Below are positions 18,861 through 29,768 of a DNA stretch of 64,000 bases, one piece after another; position 1 is the stretch's first letter, and every line of letters starts with the position of its first letter. The DNA lies in contig NZ_CM001442.1 of the NCBI RefSeq assembly GCF_000244915.1, positions 124,001 through 188,000 on the forward strand. The letters run 5' to 3'. Both the position numbers and the translations under genes were made by a program. The DNA comes from Bradyrhizobium sp. WSM471. Its GTDB lineage: Bacteria > Pseudomonadota > Alphaproteobacteria > Rhizobiales > Xanthobacteraceae. Below the pieces are notes generated by a model. The model did not search any database. It was not told the DNA's origin and saw only the letters and a program-made list of their open reading frames with translations.

Positions 18861-19607
18861 CTATCCGATCCATCCCGTCGCCAGCGCGTTCGCCAGCTCC
18901 GGGTGGCCATTGCGGCGAGCGAGCGCGGCCATCGCCTCGTGATCGTAGACGACATGGCGGAACGTGACCCGCCAGGCGCCATCGGTCAGCTCGAGGATCG
19001 CATAGCGTGCGTGCGGCGTACCGGCCTCCACAACATGCGGGAACGGATGCTTGTCACGAAAGCCGGGGCCGCCGACGCTGCCGGGATTGACGATCAGCCT
19101 TCCGTCGCGAAGTCGTACGGCACGGGCGAGATGGGTGTGGGCGCACAGGATCAGCGTTTGCGTGATGCCTTGCGCAAATTGCTCGATGCGATCGAGCGGC
19201 GACAGCGCCACCGCGCCGTCCGGATGCACGGTATCGAGCCAGTAGACCTCGTCATTGTCGGGCGTCGCATGACACATGAAAACCTGATCGCGAAAGACGC
19301 GTGTCATCGGTTGCGCGCGTAGCCAGTCGAGTTGCGCAGCATTGAGCTGCGCATGGGCCGGGCGATCCCACGAGCCCATCTTCTCCGGCGGACGATCGAG
19401 CAGATAGCGGTCGTGATTGCCGAGCACGTGCACGGCATCGAGCTTCATCAATATCTCAATGGTCCGGCGCGCATCGAGCGGGCCGCTGAGCATGTCGCCG
19501 AGATTGACGATGCCGGAGATGGCTTGCGCGCGGATGTCGGCGAGCACAGCTTCCAGCGCGAGGTAATTTCCGTGGACGTCGGCAATCGCGGCAAAACGCA
19601 TGGGCAT
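18861..19607 (-). CDS. Metallophosphoesterase family protein
   Basis: Calcineurin-like phosphoesterase of 248 residues, probably cytoplasmic. Metal-ligand motifs are in order: IADVHGN (residues 7-13), VNLGDML, VLGNHDRY, MCHATP and CAHTHLARAV, the pattern of YfcE/diadenosine-tetraphosphatase-like enzymes. The substrate cannot be told from sequence. ATG at 19607 (MPMRF) and at 19601 (MRF) are both possible. It stands alone between repeat elements of families B and C. Confidence 0.85.
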   Translation of the reverse strand: MPMRFAAIADVHGNYLALEAVLADIRAQAISGIVNLGDMLSGPLDARRTIEILMKLDAVHVLGNHDRYLLDRPPEKMGSWDRPAHAQLNAAQLDWLRAQPMTRVFRDQVFMCHATPDNDEVYWLDTVHPDGAVALSPLDRIEQFAQGITQTLILCAHTHLARAVRLRDGRLIVNPGSVGGPGFRDKHPFPHVVEAGTPHARYAILELTDGAWRVTFRHVVYDHEAMAALARRNGHPELANALATGWIG

Positions 19608-19620
19608 TTCTCACTCTATC

Positions 19621-19744
19621 GTGCCCCGGACGCAGCGCAGCGCTTCTTCAGCGGTGCGCTGCAGAGCCGGGGCCCATGTTGCGGCATTCTGGGTCCCGGC
19701 TCTGCGTCGCGTCATTTCATGCCGCGCCGCGTCCGGGACACGAG
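19621..19744. repeat. Dispersed palindromic repeat, family C (copy 2)
   Basis: 124 bp element starting GTGCCCCGGAC and ending GTCCGGGACACGAGA, with internal AGCCGGGGCCC and GGGTCCCGGCT arms. It matches the layout of the element at 10335-10471 and ends six bases before the folC stop codon. Confidence 0.78.
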
Positions 19745-19749
19745 ACCCT

Positions 19750-21093
19750 CTATACAGGAGGCGTGCCGTTGATGGCGAGCACGTGGCCGGCGAGATAGAG
19801 CGAACCGGTGATCAGGATGCGCGGCGGCACTTCGTAAGCGAGCTTCGCCAGGGCGCGCAGTGCGGCCTCGATGCCGGGCGCGGGCTCGACGCGCATACCG
19901 AGGCTGCGGGCGGCATCGGTGAGACGGTCGACCGGCATGGCGTTGTCGGTGTCGGGAATCGGCACCGCGATGATGTGACGGGTCAGACCGGCGAAATTGG
20001 CGAGAAAACCTTTCGCATCCTTGTTGGCCATCATGCCTGCGATCACGACCAGCGGCCGCGACACCCGCTCTTCGAGATCGCCGAGCGCGGCCGCCGCGAC
20101 GCGGCCGCCTTCCGCATTATGGCCGCCGTCGAGCCAGATCTCCGAGCCCTGGGGGCCGAGAGCGAGCAGCTCGCCCGAAGCGATGCGCTGCATCCGTGCC
20201 GGCCATTCCGCACCGACGATCCCGGCCTCGAATGCCGCCTGGTTGATCTTGAAGGCGTTGGTGGCCCGCAACGTCGCGATGGCGAGGCCGGCATTGTCGA
20301 ACTGGTGGCGGCCGAACAGGCGCGGCGCCGCGAGATCCATCAAGCCGCGCTCATCGGAATAAACCAGCCGCCCGTTCTCGACATTGACGTGCCAGCTCTC
20401 GCCCGCGGCAAACAACGGGGCGCGCATGCGCTTGGCCTGCGCCTCGATCACAGCCATCGCCTCAGCCGGCTGTTCGGCGCAAACCACGGGCACGCCGCGC
20501 TTGATGATCGCGGCCTTTTCGCCAGCGATCGACGTCAAGGTGTCGCCGAGGAAATCCATGTGATCCATGCTGACGGGCGTGATCACGCAGGCCGCCGGTG
20601 TATCGACTACGTTGGTTGAATCCAGCCGGCCGCCAAGGCCCACCTCCAGCAGAACCACATCGGCCGGGTTCTGCGCGAACAGATGAAACGCAGCCGCCGT
20701 CTTGAGCTCGAACAAGGTGGCCGGCTCGCCGGCATTGAGACGCTCGACCTCTTCCAGCGCCGCGCGCAACTCGTCGTCACCGACCAGCACGCCGCCACCG
20801 ACGCGACCGAGCCGGAAACATTCGTTGATGCGAACGAGATAGGGCGATGTATAGGCGTGGACGCGCAGGCCGGCGGCTTCCAGCGTCGCGCGCAGATAAG
20901 CCAGCGTCGAGCCCTTGCCGTTGGTACCGGCGATGTGGATCACCGGCGGCAGCTTGCGCTCGGGATGACCGAGCCGCTCGAGCAGGCGGTGCATCCGCTC
21001 CAGCCCGAGATCGATGCGCTTCTGATGCAGGGCCGACAGCCGCCCGATCAATTCGTCGAGCGGCGGCTTTGCGCGGTCAGAGGAAGCGTTCAC
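19750..21093 (-). CDS. folC: Bifunctional folylpolyglutamate/dihydrofolate synthase
   Basis: Adds glutamate to dihydropteroate and extends the polyglutamate tail of folates. The 447-residue product has the P-loop [15 protein letters not shown] (about residues 53-67), the substrate loop SPYLVRINE, and the Mur-ligase-like segments [15 protein letters not shown] and [10 protein letters not shown]. The GTG start overlaps the accD stop as GTGA. It is the last gene of the trpF-trpB-trpA-accD-folC run; accD-folC coupling is common in proteobacteria. Confidence 0.93.
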   Translation of the reverse strand: MNASSDRAKPPLDELIGRLSALHQKRIDLGLERMHRLLERLGHPERKLPPVIHIAGTNGKGSTLAYLRATLEAAGLRVHAYTSPYLVRINECFRLGRVGGGVLVGDDELRAALEEVERLNAGEPATLFELKTAAAFHLFAQNPADVVLLEVGLGGRLDSTNVVDTPAACVITPVSMDHMDFLGDTLTSIAGEKAAIIKRGVPVVCAEQPAEAMAVIEAQAKRMRAPLFAAGESWHVNVENGRLVYSDERGLMDLAAPRLFGRHQFDNAGLAIATLRATNAFKINQAAFEAGIVGAEWPARMQRIASGELLALGPQGSEIWLDGGHNAEGGRVAAAALGDLEERVSRPLVVIAGMMANKDAKGFLANFAGLTRHIIAVPIPDTDNAMPVDRLTDAARSLGMRVEPAPGIEAALRALAKLAYEVPPRILITGSLYLAGHVLAINGTPPV

Positions 21094-22031
21094 GCGTGCG
21101 GCGCGGTCGGCGCCGTTTCGGGAGCCGATACGATCTGCGCCGGGCTCACGACCGGCTGCACCGGTTTCGAGGCGGTCTCAAGCGCCGGCGCCCTGGTCAA
21201 CAGGCGGCAGAGCCGCGCCAGGGTCGGGCGCAATTCGTGGCGGTGCACGACCATGTCGACCATGCCGTGCTCCTTGAGATATTCGGCGCGCTGAAAACCC
21301 TCGGGGAGTTTTTCGCGAATGGTCTGCTCGATCACGCGCGCGCCGGCAAAACCGATCAGCGCGCCCGGTTCAGCGATCTGCACGTCGCCGAGCATCGCAT
21401 AGGACGCGGTGACGCCGCCCGTGGTCGGGTTGGTCAGCACGACGATGTAGGGCTGTTTTGCTTCACGCAGCATCTGCACCGCGACCGTGGTGCGCGGCAT
21501 CTGCATCAGCGACAGGATGCCTTCCTGCATGCGCGCGCCGCCTGAGGCGGCGAACACGATGAAGGGTGACTTCTTCTCGACCGCAAGCTCGAGCCCGCGC
21601 ACGATGGCTTCGCCCGCGGCCATGCCGAGCGAGCCGCCCATGAAGTCGAAATCCTGCACGGCGACGACGACGGCGGCACCTTCGAGCTTGCCGTAGCCGA
21701 CCTTGATCGCGTCGTTCAGATTGGTCCGTGCGCGAGCATCCTTGATGCGGTCGGCGTACTTCTTCTCGTCACGGAACTTGAGCGGGTCGGGCGTGACGTC
21801 AGGCAGTGCGACGTCGTACCAGGTCTCGTTGTCGAAAATCGACTTCAGACGCGCCACCGCGTTCATGCGCATATGATAGTTCGAGCCGGGAATGACGAAC
21901 TGGTTGGCCTCGACGTCCTTGTAGAACACGAGCTGTCCGGAATCCGGGCACTTGATCCACAGATTCTCCGGCGTCTCCCGCCGCAGCATGTTGCGGATCT
22001 TCGGCCGGACCACATTGGTAAGCCAGTTCAT
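21090..22031 (-). CDS. accD: Acetyl-CoA carboxylase carboxyltransferase subunit beta
   Basis: Beta subunit of the carboxyltransferase that makes malonyl-CoA with AccA; 313 residues. The crotonase-like core is clear ([52 protein letters not shown]). The N-terminal zinc ribbon is altered: E. coli AccD has two CxxC pairs, but here the region reads [16 protein letters not shown] then [11 protein letters not shown], so only one cysteine remains. The ATG at 22031 ([11 protein letters not shown]) is preferred over 22067 because it matches the family N-terminus. An approximately 120-base gap separates it from trpA upstream. Confidence 0.94.
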   Translation of the reverse strand: MNWLTNVVRPKIRNMLRRETPENLWIKCPDSGQLVFYKDVEANQFVIPGSNYHMRMNAVARLKSIFDNETWYDVALPDVTPDPLKFRDEKKYADRIKDARARTNLNDAIKVGYGKLEGAAVVVAVQDFDFMGGSLGMAAGEAIVRGLELAVEKKSPFIVFAASGGARMQEGILSLMQMPRTTVAVQMLREAKQPYIVVLTNPTTGGVTASYAMLGDVQIAEPGALIGFAGARVIEQTIREKLPEGFQRAEYLKEHGMVDMVVHRHELRPTLARLCRLLTRAPALETASKPVQPVVSPAQIVSAPETAPTAPHA

Positions 22032-22154
22032 GGTTTGCTCCGATGTGCGATCCCGCCCGGGGACCACCTGAAGGGATATATGGCGGCCGGGACCCGGCCC
22101 GGCAAGCCGCCGTATCGTCCGCCTTGCTCGTCGGACTTGGCAGCGGAATTAAGG

Positions 22155-22987
22155 CTATTCCGCCGCCTGTTGCGCGCCTTTGACGCCCTGGGCCAGTGCC
22201 GCCGTCAGCTCAGCGACGGCGTTGACGGTTTTGCCGGTGGCGCGCCCGTCCGCATCGAGGCTGTTCTTGAGGGCATCGACCAGCGCGGTGCCGACCACGG
22301 CGCCATTGGCATGCGAAGCAATCGCGCGGGCATTCTCCGGCGTGCGGATACCGAAGCCGACGCAGACCGGCAGTTTTGTGTGCCGCTTGATGCGGGCAAC
22401 TGCCTCGCCGACGGCCGTGGAGTCCGCAGCCGCCGCGCCGGTGATGCCGGTGATCGCGACGTAGTAGACGAAGCCCGAGGTGTTGGCGAGCACGGCCGGC
22501 AGTCGCTTGTCGTCGGTGGTCGGCGTCGCCAGGCGGATGAAATTGAGGCCGGCCTTCATCGCGGGCAGGCAGAGCTCGTCGTCCTCTTCCGGCGGCAGGT
22601 CGACGATGATGAGGCCGTCGATGCCGGCACTCTTCGCATCGACCAGGAATTTGTCGACGCCATAGATGTAGATCGGGTTGTAGTAGCCCATCAGCACGAT
22701 CGGCGTCGTGTTGTCGTCCTTGCGGAAGCCGCGCACGAGATCGAGCGTCTTCTTCAGCGTCATGCCGGCCTTGAGGGCGCGCAGGCCTGCCGCCTGGATC
22801 GAGGGACCGTCGGCCATCGGATCGGTGAAGGGCATGCCGAGCTCGATCACGTCGGCGCCCGCCTTCGGCAGCGCCTTGATGATCTCGAGCGAGGTCGCCG
22901 GATCGGGATCGCCGGCCATCACGAAGGTGACGAAGGCCGCGCGGCCGGCTTTCTTCAGCTCGGCAAAACGGGTGTCGATACGCGTGG

Positions 22988-22991
<4 letters not shown>
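22155..22991 (-). CDS. trpA: Tryptophan synthase alpha subunit
   Basis: Cleaves indole-3-glycerol phosphate to indole, which is channelled to TrpB. The 278-residue TIM barrel shows [38 protein letters not shown] (catalytic Glu) and [15 protein letters not shown] (catalytic Asp), plus [13 protein letters not shown] near the phosphate site. The GTG start overlaps the trpB stop as GTGA, which would couple translation of the two subunits. Confidence 0.96.
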
Positions 22992-24201
<1,210 letters not shown>

Positions 24202-24205
<4 letters not shown>

Positions 24206-24873
24206 CGGACGCTCAACTCTTGACTTGCATCTTGGCTTGCGCGCGCGGCGCGAATGAAGGCCTTGATCATCTCGGGGTCCTTCACGCCCGGGGCGGTCTC
24301 GACACCGGAGGAGACGTCGACGCCGCCGGCGCGGGTCACGCGAACGGCTTCGGCGACGTTCCCTGCATGCAGCCCGCCCGAAACCATATACGGCAACGCG
24401 AGCTCCAGGTTTCCGAGCAGATGCCAATCGAACGGGGCACCGAGGCCGCCCGGCCGCGTCGCGTGTTTCGGCGCGCGTGCGTCGAACAGGATACGTTCGG
24501 CCACCTCTGCGTAACCGGGCAGCACGGCGAGATCGGCTGACGTTGCGACCGGCACGACCTTCATCACCGGGCGACCGAACCGCTGCTTGATGTCGCGCAG
24601 CCGCGCCACGCTCTCCGTGCCATGAAGCTGGAAGATATCCGGCGACAGCGCGTCCATGATGTTGTCGAGCGTGGCATCGTCGGCATCGACGGTGAGCGCG
24701 ACCCTGAGCGCGCGCCGCTTCACCTGCTTGCCGAGCTCACGGCCGGCTTCCAGCGACAAATGCCGCGGCGATGGCGGGAAGAACACGAAGCCCACCATGT
24801 CGGCGCCCGCCTCAAGCGCCGTTTCGAGCGTCTCGGGCGTGGACAGGCCGCAGATTTTGACGAGCAGGGACAT
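24202..24873 (-). CDS. trpF: Phosphoribosylanthranilate isomerase
   Basis: Third step of the trunk tryptophan pathway, 223 residues. It begins [12 protein letters not shown] with the catalytic cysteine in KICG, continues [12 protein letters not shown], and has LFDARAPK with the catalytic aspartate and the phosphate-site [20 protein letters not shown]. First gene of the trpF-trpB-trpA cluster. No leader peptide or attenuator is obvious in the 81 bases upstream; a GGCCGC/GCGGCC hairpin lies at 24907-24924. Confidence 0.95.
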
Positions 24874-24954
24874 GTTCTCGACGGATATGGGCTCAAAGCA
24901 AATGGAGGCCGCAGGTCCGCGGCCGGAAAACGGGCTTTTCGGCTTCGGCCGCTT

Positions 24955-25347
24955 CTACAACGTCGCGCGCTGCTTGTCTCGCCCGACGGGCCCGTAAAGC
25001 CCCATCCCGGAGGGAACGGGGAGGCGCTGGGACTCAGGCCTTGCTGCGGGCGCATGGGCTCGCAGATCGGCCAGCTCGCCTCGCGCGGCCCGGGCATCCG
25101 CGTCGTGCCGTCGCGCCGCACGCCGCCAGTGCCGCTGCCCGAACCAGACGGCACAACCGCCGACGATGACCCCGAGCGCAGCCACCACGATCAGGAGCAG
25201 GAACAGCGGCAGCGTGACCGACAATGACGGGTCGTTGGAAACGAAGGGATCGAACGAGACCGTGACGAATTGCCGGTTGGCAACGGCAAAGACCACCAGG
25301 ACCAGGCCCAGCGGAATCACGACCAGCGCGGTCAGGAATTTTCGCAT
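24955..25347 (-). CDS. lapA: LapA-domain inner-membrane protein
   Basis: Small membrane protein of 130 residues with two hydrophobic segments (about residues 3-22 and 42-66) followed by a basic, alanine/arginine-rich cytoplasmic tail, the LapA/DUF1049 layout. In E. coli LapA works with LapB in controlling LpxC and lipopolysaccharide synthesis; here no lapB is nearby. The ATG at 25347 (MRKFLTALVVIP) is preferred over 25371. It follows ihfB by 71 bases. The call rests on architecture and position after ihfB, a common pairing. Confidence 0.8.
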   Translation of the reverse strand: MRKFLTALVVIPLGLVLVVFAVANRQFVTVSFDPFVSNDPSLSVTLPLFLLLIVVAALGVIVGGCAVWFGQRHWRRAARRHDADARAARGELADLRAHAPAARPESQRLPVPSGMGLYGPVGRDKQRATL

Positions 25348-25418
25348 CTCGGCTCGCTCGCCTTGAATCAAGGTTGCGGCCGCATCACTGGCGACCGCGG
25401 GAAACCCTGAGGTGGACC

Positions 25419-25724
25419 TCAGTCTGGCGCGCCTGGATCCGGGTGGTCGCGATTCAGCCGTTCGCGCATTTCCTTGCCGGTCTTGAAGAACGGAACGCTC
25501 TTCTGATCGACAGGCACATGGGCGCCGGTGCGCGGATTGCGCCCTGCGCGCGCAGGGCGATGCTTGACCGAGAAGGCACCGAAGCCGCGCAACTCGACGC
25601 GGTCACCGCGCGCGAGAGCCGCTACGATCTCTTCGAGAATCGCATTCACAATGTTCTCGACATCCCGCTGGTACAGATGCGGGTTGTGCTCGGCGATACG
25701 CTGAACAAGTTCGGATTTGATCAT
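25419..25724 (-). CDS. ihfB: Integration host factor subunit beta
   Basis: DNA-bending architectural protein of the HU/IHF family, 101 residues, partner of Ihf[58 protein letters not shown] and [15 protein letters not shown] are the diagnostic segments; the RNPRTG proline intercalates into DNA. It lies downstream of rpsA and sppA, and IHF-beta near rpsA is conserved in proteobacteria. Confidence 0.96.
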   Translation of the reverse strand: MIKSELVQRIAEHNPHLYQRDVENIVNAILEEIVAALARGDRVELRGFGAFSVKHRPARAGRNPRTGAHVPVDQKSVPFFKTGKEMRERLNRDHPDPGAPD

Positions 25725-25896
25725 CGAGAGATAGGACCCGGGAGCGTGCGGACGACCATTTCCGTGAAAATACCGTGATCTGTCAAGACGCTAAATGAAG
25801 GTTGAGCGTCGCGAAAATACGTGACAAATGCCGAAAAAGCGGGCTGACCCTGCACGCGCCCAACGGGAAAACCATCCGGGGCTCGCCCGGCGCCGG

Positions 25897-26877
25897 TCAG
25901 TTCGATGCCGCCGGCTGCCACAAAGCCAGCATTCCATCCATTCCGAGCCGATCGACCGCCTGCACGACGCCGGTTTGTCCGATTTGATGCGCAATCGAGC
26001 CTAAACCCAGTGCTTCCAGCGTCACTGCGGCCGCCGTCTTGAGGAACGGCAGATCGCTGAAGCGCGGCTGCAGCTTGTAATCGCGCACGGAGAGCCCCTT
26101 CTTGACGCCCTTCTGCTCGACCAGCCAGGCCACGGCGGTCTTCTCGTCGCCGATCTGGTCGATCAGCTTGAGATCGATGGCCTGACGTCCGGTGAAGACA
26201 CGGCCATCAACCACTTTCTCGAGCTGCGTGTCATCCATGCCACGCCGGTCCTTCACCAATCCCTTGAACCAGGCATAGGAATCCTTCACCAGCGCGTCGA
26301 GCGCGGCCCGTGCCTCGGGGCTGGTTGGCTCGAAACCGTTGGGCGCGGCCTTCAGCGGCGTGGATTTTACCTCCTCGACCTTGACGCCGACGGTCTTCAA
26401 CAGCTCCGAGACGTTCGGAAACTGGAACAGCACGCCGATCGAGCCGACCAGCGAGCTCTGCTGGGCGATGATGTGATCGCTGGCAATCGCGGTGATGTAG
26501 CCGCCCGAGGCGGCGAGGCCTTCGACGACGACGACGAGCGGCTTCTTTGCCTTCACCCGTACAAGCGAATCATAGAGCTGCTCGGAGCCGGCGGTGGTAC
26601 CGCCCGGCGAGTTGATGTGAACGATGACGGCGGCAGCCTGCGAATTCTCCAGCCGTTCGAGCGCCTGCGTGCGGTCGGAATCGCTGCGGATCAGGCCGTC
26701 GATCTGGACCCGTGCGATCGAGCCGGCGGACGCGAACGTGCCGCGCGCACCCGGCGTCGCGACCAGCGCGAAGCCTGCGATCGCCGCGATCGCGATCAGC
26801 GCGGCCAATACGCGCCAGAACGTCAGCTTGCGGCGGATCCTGCGGCGATCGACGATGATGTCCGAATCGAGCGACAT
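25897..26877 (-). CDS. sppA: Signal peptide peptidase SppA
   Basis: Membrane-anchored serine protease that degrades leftover signal peptides; 326 residues, the short 36K form. One N-terminal membrane helix (about residues 20-42), then INSPGGTTAGSEQLYDSL, the nucleophile in GLAASGGYITA, SLVGSIGVLFQ and a lysine-containing segment VKSTPLKAAPNGF that fits the Ser-Lys dyad. The ATG at 26877 has GGAGA 7-11 bases upstream; the open frame to 27081 only reads through the upstream repeat. It follows rpsA after a terminator and repeat, so it probably has its own promoter. Confidence 0.92.
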   Translation of the reverse strand: MSLDSDIIVDRRRIRRKLTFWRVLAALIAIAAIAGFALVATPGARGTFASAGSIARVQIDGLIRSDSDRTQALERLENSQAAAVIVHINSPGGTTAGSEQLYDSLVRVKAKKPLVVVVEGLAASGGYITAIASDHIIAQQSSLVGSIGVLFQFPNVSELLKTVGVKVEEVKSTPLKAAPNGFEPTSPEARAALDALVKDSYAWFKGLVKDRRGMDDTQLEKVVDGRVFTGRQAIDLKLIDQIGDEKTAVAWLVEQKGVKKGLSVRDYKLQPRFSDLPFLKTAAAVTLEALGLGSIAHQIGQTGVVQAVDRLGMDGMLALWQPAASN

Positions 26878-27006
26878 CTCAATATCTCCAAATGAAAGGC
26901 CAGGCGCGTTGTGCCGTCGCAGCGTCACCATTGACTTATCTGGATACATCAATTGCGGCGCAATTAGAAGAAAACAAGGCCCTGCCGCGTAACCCGGATG
27001 GAGTCC

Positions 27007-27090
27007 GTAGCCCGGATGGAGCGAAGCGCAATCCGGGAAAATCCCGCCGGCGCACGAATCCCGGATTTCGCTTCGCTCCATCCAGGCTAC
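27007..27090. repeat. Dispersed palindromic repeat, family B (copy 2)
   Basis: 84 bp element starting GTAGCCCGGATGGAGCGAAG and ending CTCCATCCAGGCTAC, very similar to 18767-18852. A truncated start (GTAACCCGGATGGAG) lies just before it. It is inserted between the rpsA terminator and sppA. Confidence 0.82.
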
Positions 27091-27102
27091 GGCCTCAACA
27101 AC

Positions 27103-27130
27103 AAAAAAGCCCCGGCTCGCGCCGGGGCTT
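27103..27130 (-). terminator. Intrinsic terminator of rpsA
   Basis: Eight-base-pair stem GCCCCGGC/GCCGGGGC with a four-base loop, followed on the minus strand by six T residues. It lies 26 bases after the rpsA stop. Confidence 0.93.
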
Positions 27131-27155
27131 TGATGCAGCGAAACCTGCGTTTCGC

Positions 27156-28862
27156 TTACTTGGTGTCGCGGTTCTTGAGCGCGGTGCCGAGGATGTCGCC
27201 GAGCGTCGCTCCCGAATCGGAGGAGCCGTACTGCGCGATGGCTTCCTTTTCTTCGGCGACTTCGAGCGCCTTGATCGACACCTGGACCTTGCGGGCCTTC
27301 TTGTCGAACTGGATCACGCGGGCATCGACCTTCTCGCCGACGGCAAAGCGTTCGGCGCGCTGATCGTTGCGGTCACGGGCGAGCTCCGAGCGCTTCACGA
27401 AGGTGGTGAAGTCGGTACCGGTGATCTTCACCTCGATCCCGCTCTCCTTCACGTCGATCACTTCGCAGGTCACGACAGCACCCTTCTTGACATCGCCCGG
27501 CTCGGCGAAGGGGTCGCCTTCGAGCTGTTTGATTCCAAGAGAAATGCGCTCCTTCTCGACGTCCACATCGAGCACCACGGCCTTCACCATGTCGCCCTTC
27601 TTGTAGTTGTCGATCACCTGCTCGCCCGGCTGCTTCCAGTCGAGGTCGGAGAGATGGACCATGCCGTCGACGTCGCCCTCGAGGCCCAGGAACAGACCGA
27701 ACTCGGTCTTGTTCTTGACCTCGCCCTCGACCGTCGAACCGGTCGGGTGACCTTCGACGAAGACCTCCCACGGGTTGCGCATGGTCTGCTTGAGGCCGAG
27801 CGAGATGCGGCGCTTGACGGAATCGACTTCCAGCACCTGCACTTCGACTTCCTGCGAGGTCGAAACGATCTTGCCGGGGTGCATGTTCTTCTTGGTCCAC
27901 GACATCTCGGAGACGTGGATCAGGCCTTCGATGCCCGGCTCGAGCTCGACGAACGCGCCGTAGTCGGTGATGTTGGTGACGCGACCGGTGAAGCGGGCAC
28001 CCAGCGGGTACTTGGCTTCGATGCCCTGCCACGGATCGTCCAACAGCTGCTTCATGCCCAGCGAGATGCGGTGCGTCTCGTGGTTGATCTTGATGATCTT
28101 GACCTTCACGGTCTGGCCGATCGAGAGCACCTCGGTCGGATGGTTGACGCGGCGCCACGCGATATCGGTGACGTGCAGCAGACCATCGATGCCGCCGAGA
28201 TCAACGAACGCACCGTAATCGGTGATGTTCTTGACCACGCCGTCGATGACCTGACCTTCTTCGAGGTTCTGCACCAGCTCCTGACGCTGCTCGGCGCGGG
28301 TCTCTTCGAGAACGGTGCGGCGGGACACCACGATGTTGCCGCGGCGACGGTCCATCTTGAGGATCTGGAACGGCTGCGAGTTGTTCATCAGCGGCGCAAC
28401 GTCGCGGATCGGACGGATATCGACCTGCGAACGCGGCAGGAAGGCCACGGCACCGTCGAGGTCGACGGTGAAGCCGCCCTTGACCTGGTTGAAGATGACG
28501 CCGTTGACCTTCTCGTTGTTCTGGAAGGCCTTCTCGAGCTTGCCCCAGCTCTCTTCGCGGCGCGCCTTGTCGCGCGACAGCACGGCTTCGCCGAGGGCGT
28601 TCTCGATCCGGTCGAGGAACACTTCCACCTCGTCGCCGACCTTGAGCTCGCTGTCGCGGCCGGGGCCGGAAAATTCGCGCAGGGCAACGCGGCCCTCGGT
28701 CTTCAGGCCGACGTCGATGACGGCCATGTCCTTTTCGATTGCAACAACCTTGCCCTTGATGACTGAGCTTTCCTGCAGGTTGCCGCCTGCAAAGGACTCG
28801 TCGAGCATCGCGGCGAAATCGTCGCGCGACGGGCTATAGGTATCAGCAGAAGTCGAAGCCAT
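27156..28862 (-). CDS. rpsA: 30S ribosomal protein S1
   Basis: RNA-binding ribosomal protein that recruits mRNA to the 30S subunit; 568 residues with six S1 domains. Successive repeats are visible, for example VVKNITDYGAFVDLGGIDGLLHVTDI, VTNITDYGAFVELEPGIEGLIHVSEM and EVKNKTEFGLFLGLEGDVDGMVHLSDL (each a classic S1 strand pattern). The ATG at 28862 has GGAGAACAA immediately upstream; the longer frame to 29090 reads through the leader. The cmk-rpsA order is conserved. The long leader contains three hairpins. Confidence 0.96.
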   Translation of the reverse strand: MASTSADTYSPSRDDFAAMLDESFAGGNLQESSVIKGKVVAIEKDMAVIDVGLKTEGRVALREFSGPGRDSELKVGDEVEVFLDRIENALGEAVLSRDKARREESWGKLEKAFQNNEKVNGVIFNQVKGGFTVDLDGAVAFLPRSQVDIRPIRDVAPLMNNSQPFQILKMDRRRGNIVVSRRTVLEETRAEQRQELVQNLEEGQVIDGVVKNITDYGAFVDLGGIDGLLHVTDIAWRRVNHPTEVLSIGQTVKVKIIKINHETHRISLGMKQLLDDPWQGIEAKYPLGARFTGRVTNITDYGAFVELEPGIEGLIHVSEMSWTKKNMHPGKIVSTSQEVEVQVLEVDSVKRRISLGLKQTMRNPWEVFVEGHPTGSTVEGEVKNKTEFGLFLGLEGDVDGMVHLSDLDWKQPGEQVIDNYKKGDMVKAVVLDVDVEKERISLGIKQLEGDPFAEPGDVKKGAVVTCEVIDVKESGIEVKITGTDFTTFVKRSELARDRNDQRAERFAVGEKVDARVIQFDKKARKVQVSIKALEVAEEKEAIAQYGSSDSGATLGDILGTALKNRDTK

Positions 28863-28928
28863 TTGTTCTCCAGTTGCGGATGTCGTGCCGGCCGTTGGGT
28901 TCTTGGGCGCATCGTACGCGCAGTGTCG

Positions 28929-29011
28929 GAAGGTCCGCAGAACCTTCGAGCGACCGCTCGCTGCTCCGACCTGGAGGGCGGAACAGCGGAAGCGGGCCGG
29001 CTGAGGCCCGC
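28929..29011 (-). promoter_or_regulatory. Three hairpins in the rpsA leader
   Basis: Within the 267 bases between cmk and rpsA are GAAGGT/ACCTTC (28929-28947), CGAGC/GCTCG (28947-28951 and 28956-28960) and GCGGGCC/GGCCCGC (28992-29011). E. coli rpsA is autoregulated through a structured initiation region; a similar role here is an inference. A GGAGA ribosome-binding site is also present, unlike E. coli. Confidence 0.45.
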
Positions 29012-29129
29012 GCGTTCGATACGTGGAAATCTTTTGTCCGGAGCCTGGATCGCGTCGGCCCCAAGCAGGGACCGAGAGTATCGACCTCAAAGAGCGGGAG
29101 CGGGCGCTTCCTCCAATGACGGCAGCGGC

Positions 29130-29768
29130 TTAACCCCGCGACCGGCCCGCTCGGACAGCCTCGATAATGTCGATGGCGGCCCGGACGCCGCCTTCTATAT
29201 CCAGTTGGGAGTTATCTAGCAAGTAAGCATCCGCGGCCGGTTTTAAAGGCGCAATCGCCCGGTTCTTGTCGCGTTCGTCGCGCTGGATGATGTCGGCGAG
29301 CACGGCGGCCTCGTCGGCCTCCTCGCCCCGTGCCTTGGCCTCCATGGTCCGGCGGCGGGCACGGACCTTGGGATCGGCGACGACGAATATCTTCACGTCG
29401 GCATGGGGGCAGATCACTGTTCCAATATCCCGCCCATCGAGCACGGCGCCGGGCGGATCGGCGGCGAATTGTCGCTGAAAGTTGATCAGGGCCTCGCGCA
29501 CCCTTGGGATCGCCGAGACGATGGAGGCGCCCTCGCCGGCCTTCTGGGTCTTCAGGGCGGGATTGCCAAACTTTTCGGGATCGAGTTCCAGCGCCGCAGC
29601 GACCGCTGCCGCCTCGTCCCGGAGATCATGACCGGACTGCATCAGGGAATAGGCCACCGCGCGATAGATCACGCCGGTATCAAGATGACGGTAGCCGTAA
29701 TGGTGGGCTAGGCGCTTGCCGAGGGTGCCCTTGCCCGACGCCGCGGGCCCGTCGATGGCGATGATCAT
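29130..29768 (-). CDS. cmk: Cytidylate kinase
   Basis: Phosphorylates CMP and dCMP; 212 residues. The P-loop [19 protein letters not shown] is at residues 3-21, followed by [11 protein letters not shown] (nucleotide site), [21 protein letters not shown] and the lid segment [13 protein letters not shown]. The ATG overlaps the aroA stop by four bases (ATGA), so aroA and cmk are co-translated. rpsA follows after a 267-base leader. Confidence 0.96.
   Translation of the reverse strand: MIIAIDGPAASGKGTLGKRLAHHYGYRHLDTGVIYRAVAYSLMQSGHDLRDEAAAVAAALELDPEKFGNPALKTQKAGEGASIVSAIPRVREALINFQRQFAADPPGAVLDGRDIGTVICPHADVKIFVVADPKVRARRRTMEAKARGEEADEAAVLADIIQRDERDKNRAIAPLKPAADAYLLDNSQLDIEGGVRAAIDIIEAVRAGRSRG

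Noticed and set aside
26878..27081. N-terminal extension of SppA
   Set aside because: It translates the family B repeat; the ATG at 26877 has its own ribosome site and precedes the membrane anchor.
26892..28766. Plus-strand frame of 624 codons opposite rpsA
   Set aside because: Antisense to the six S1 repeats, so it inherits pseudo-repeats; no ribosome site or family signal.
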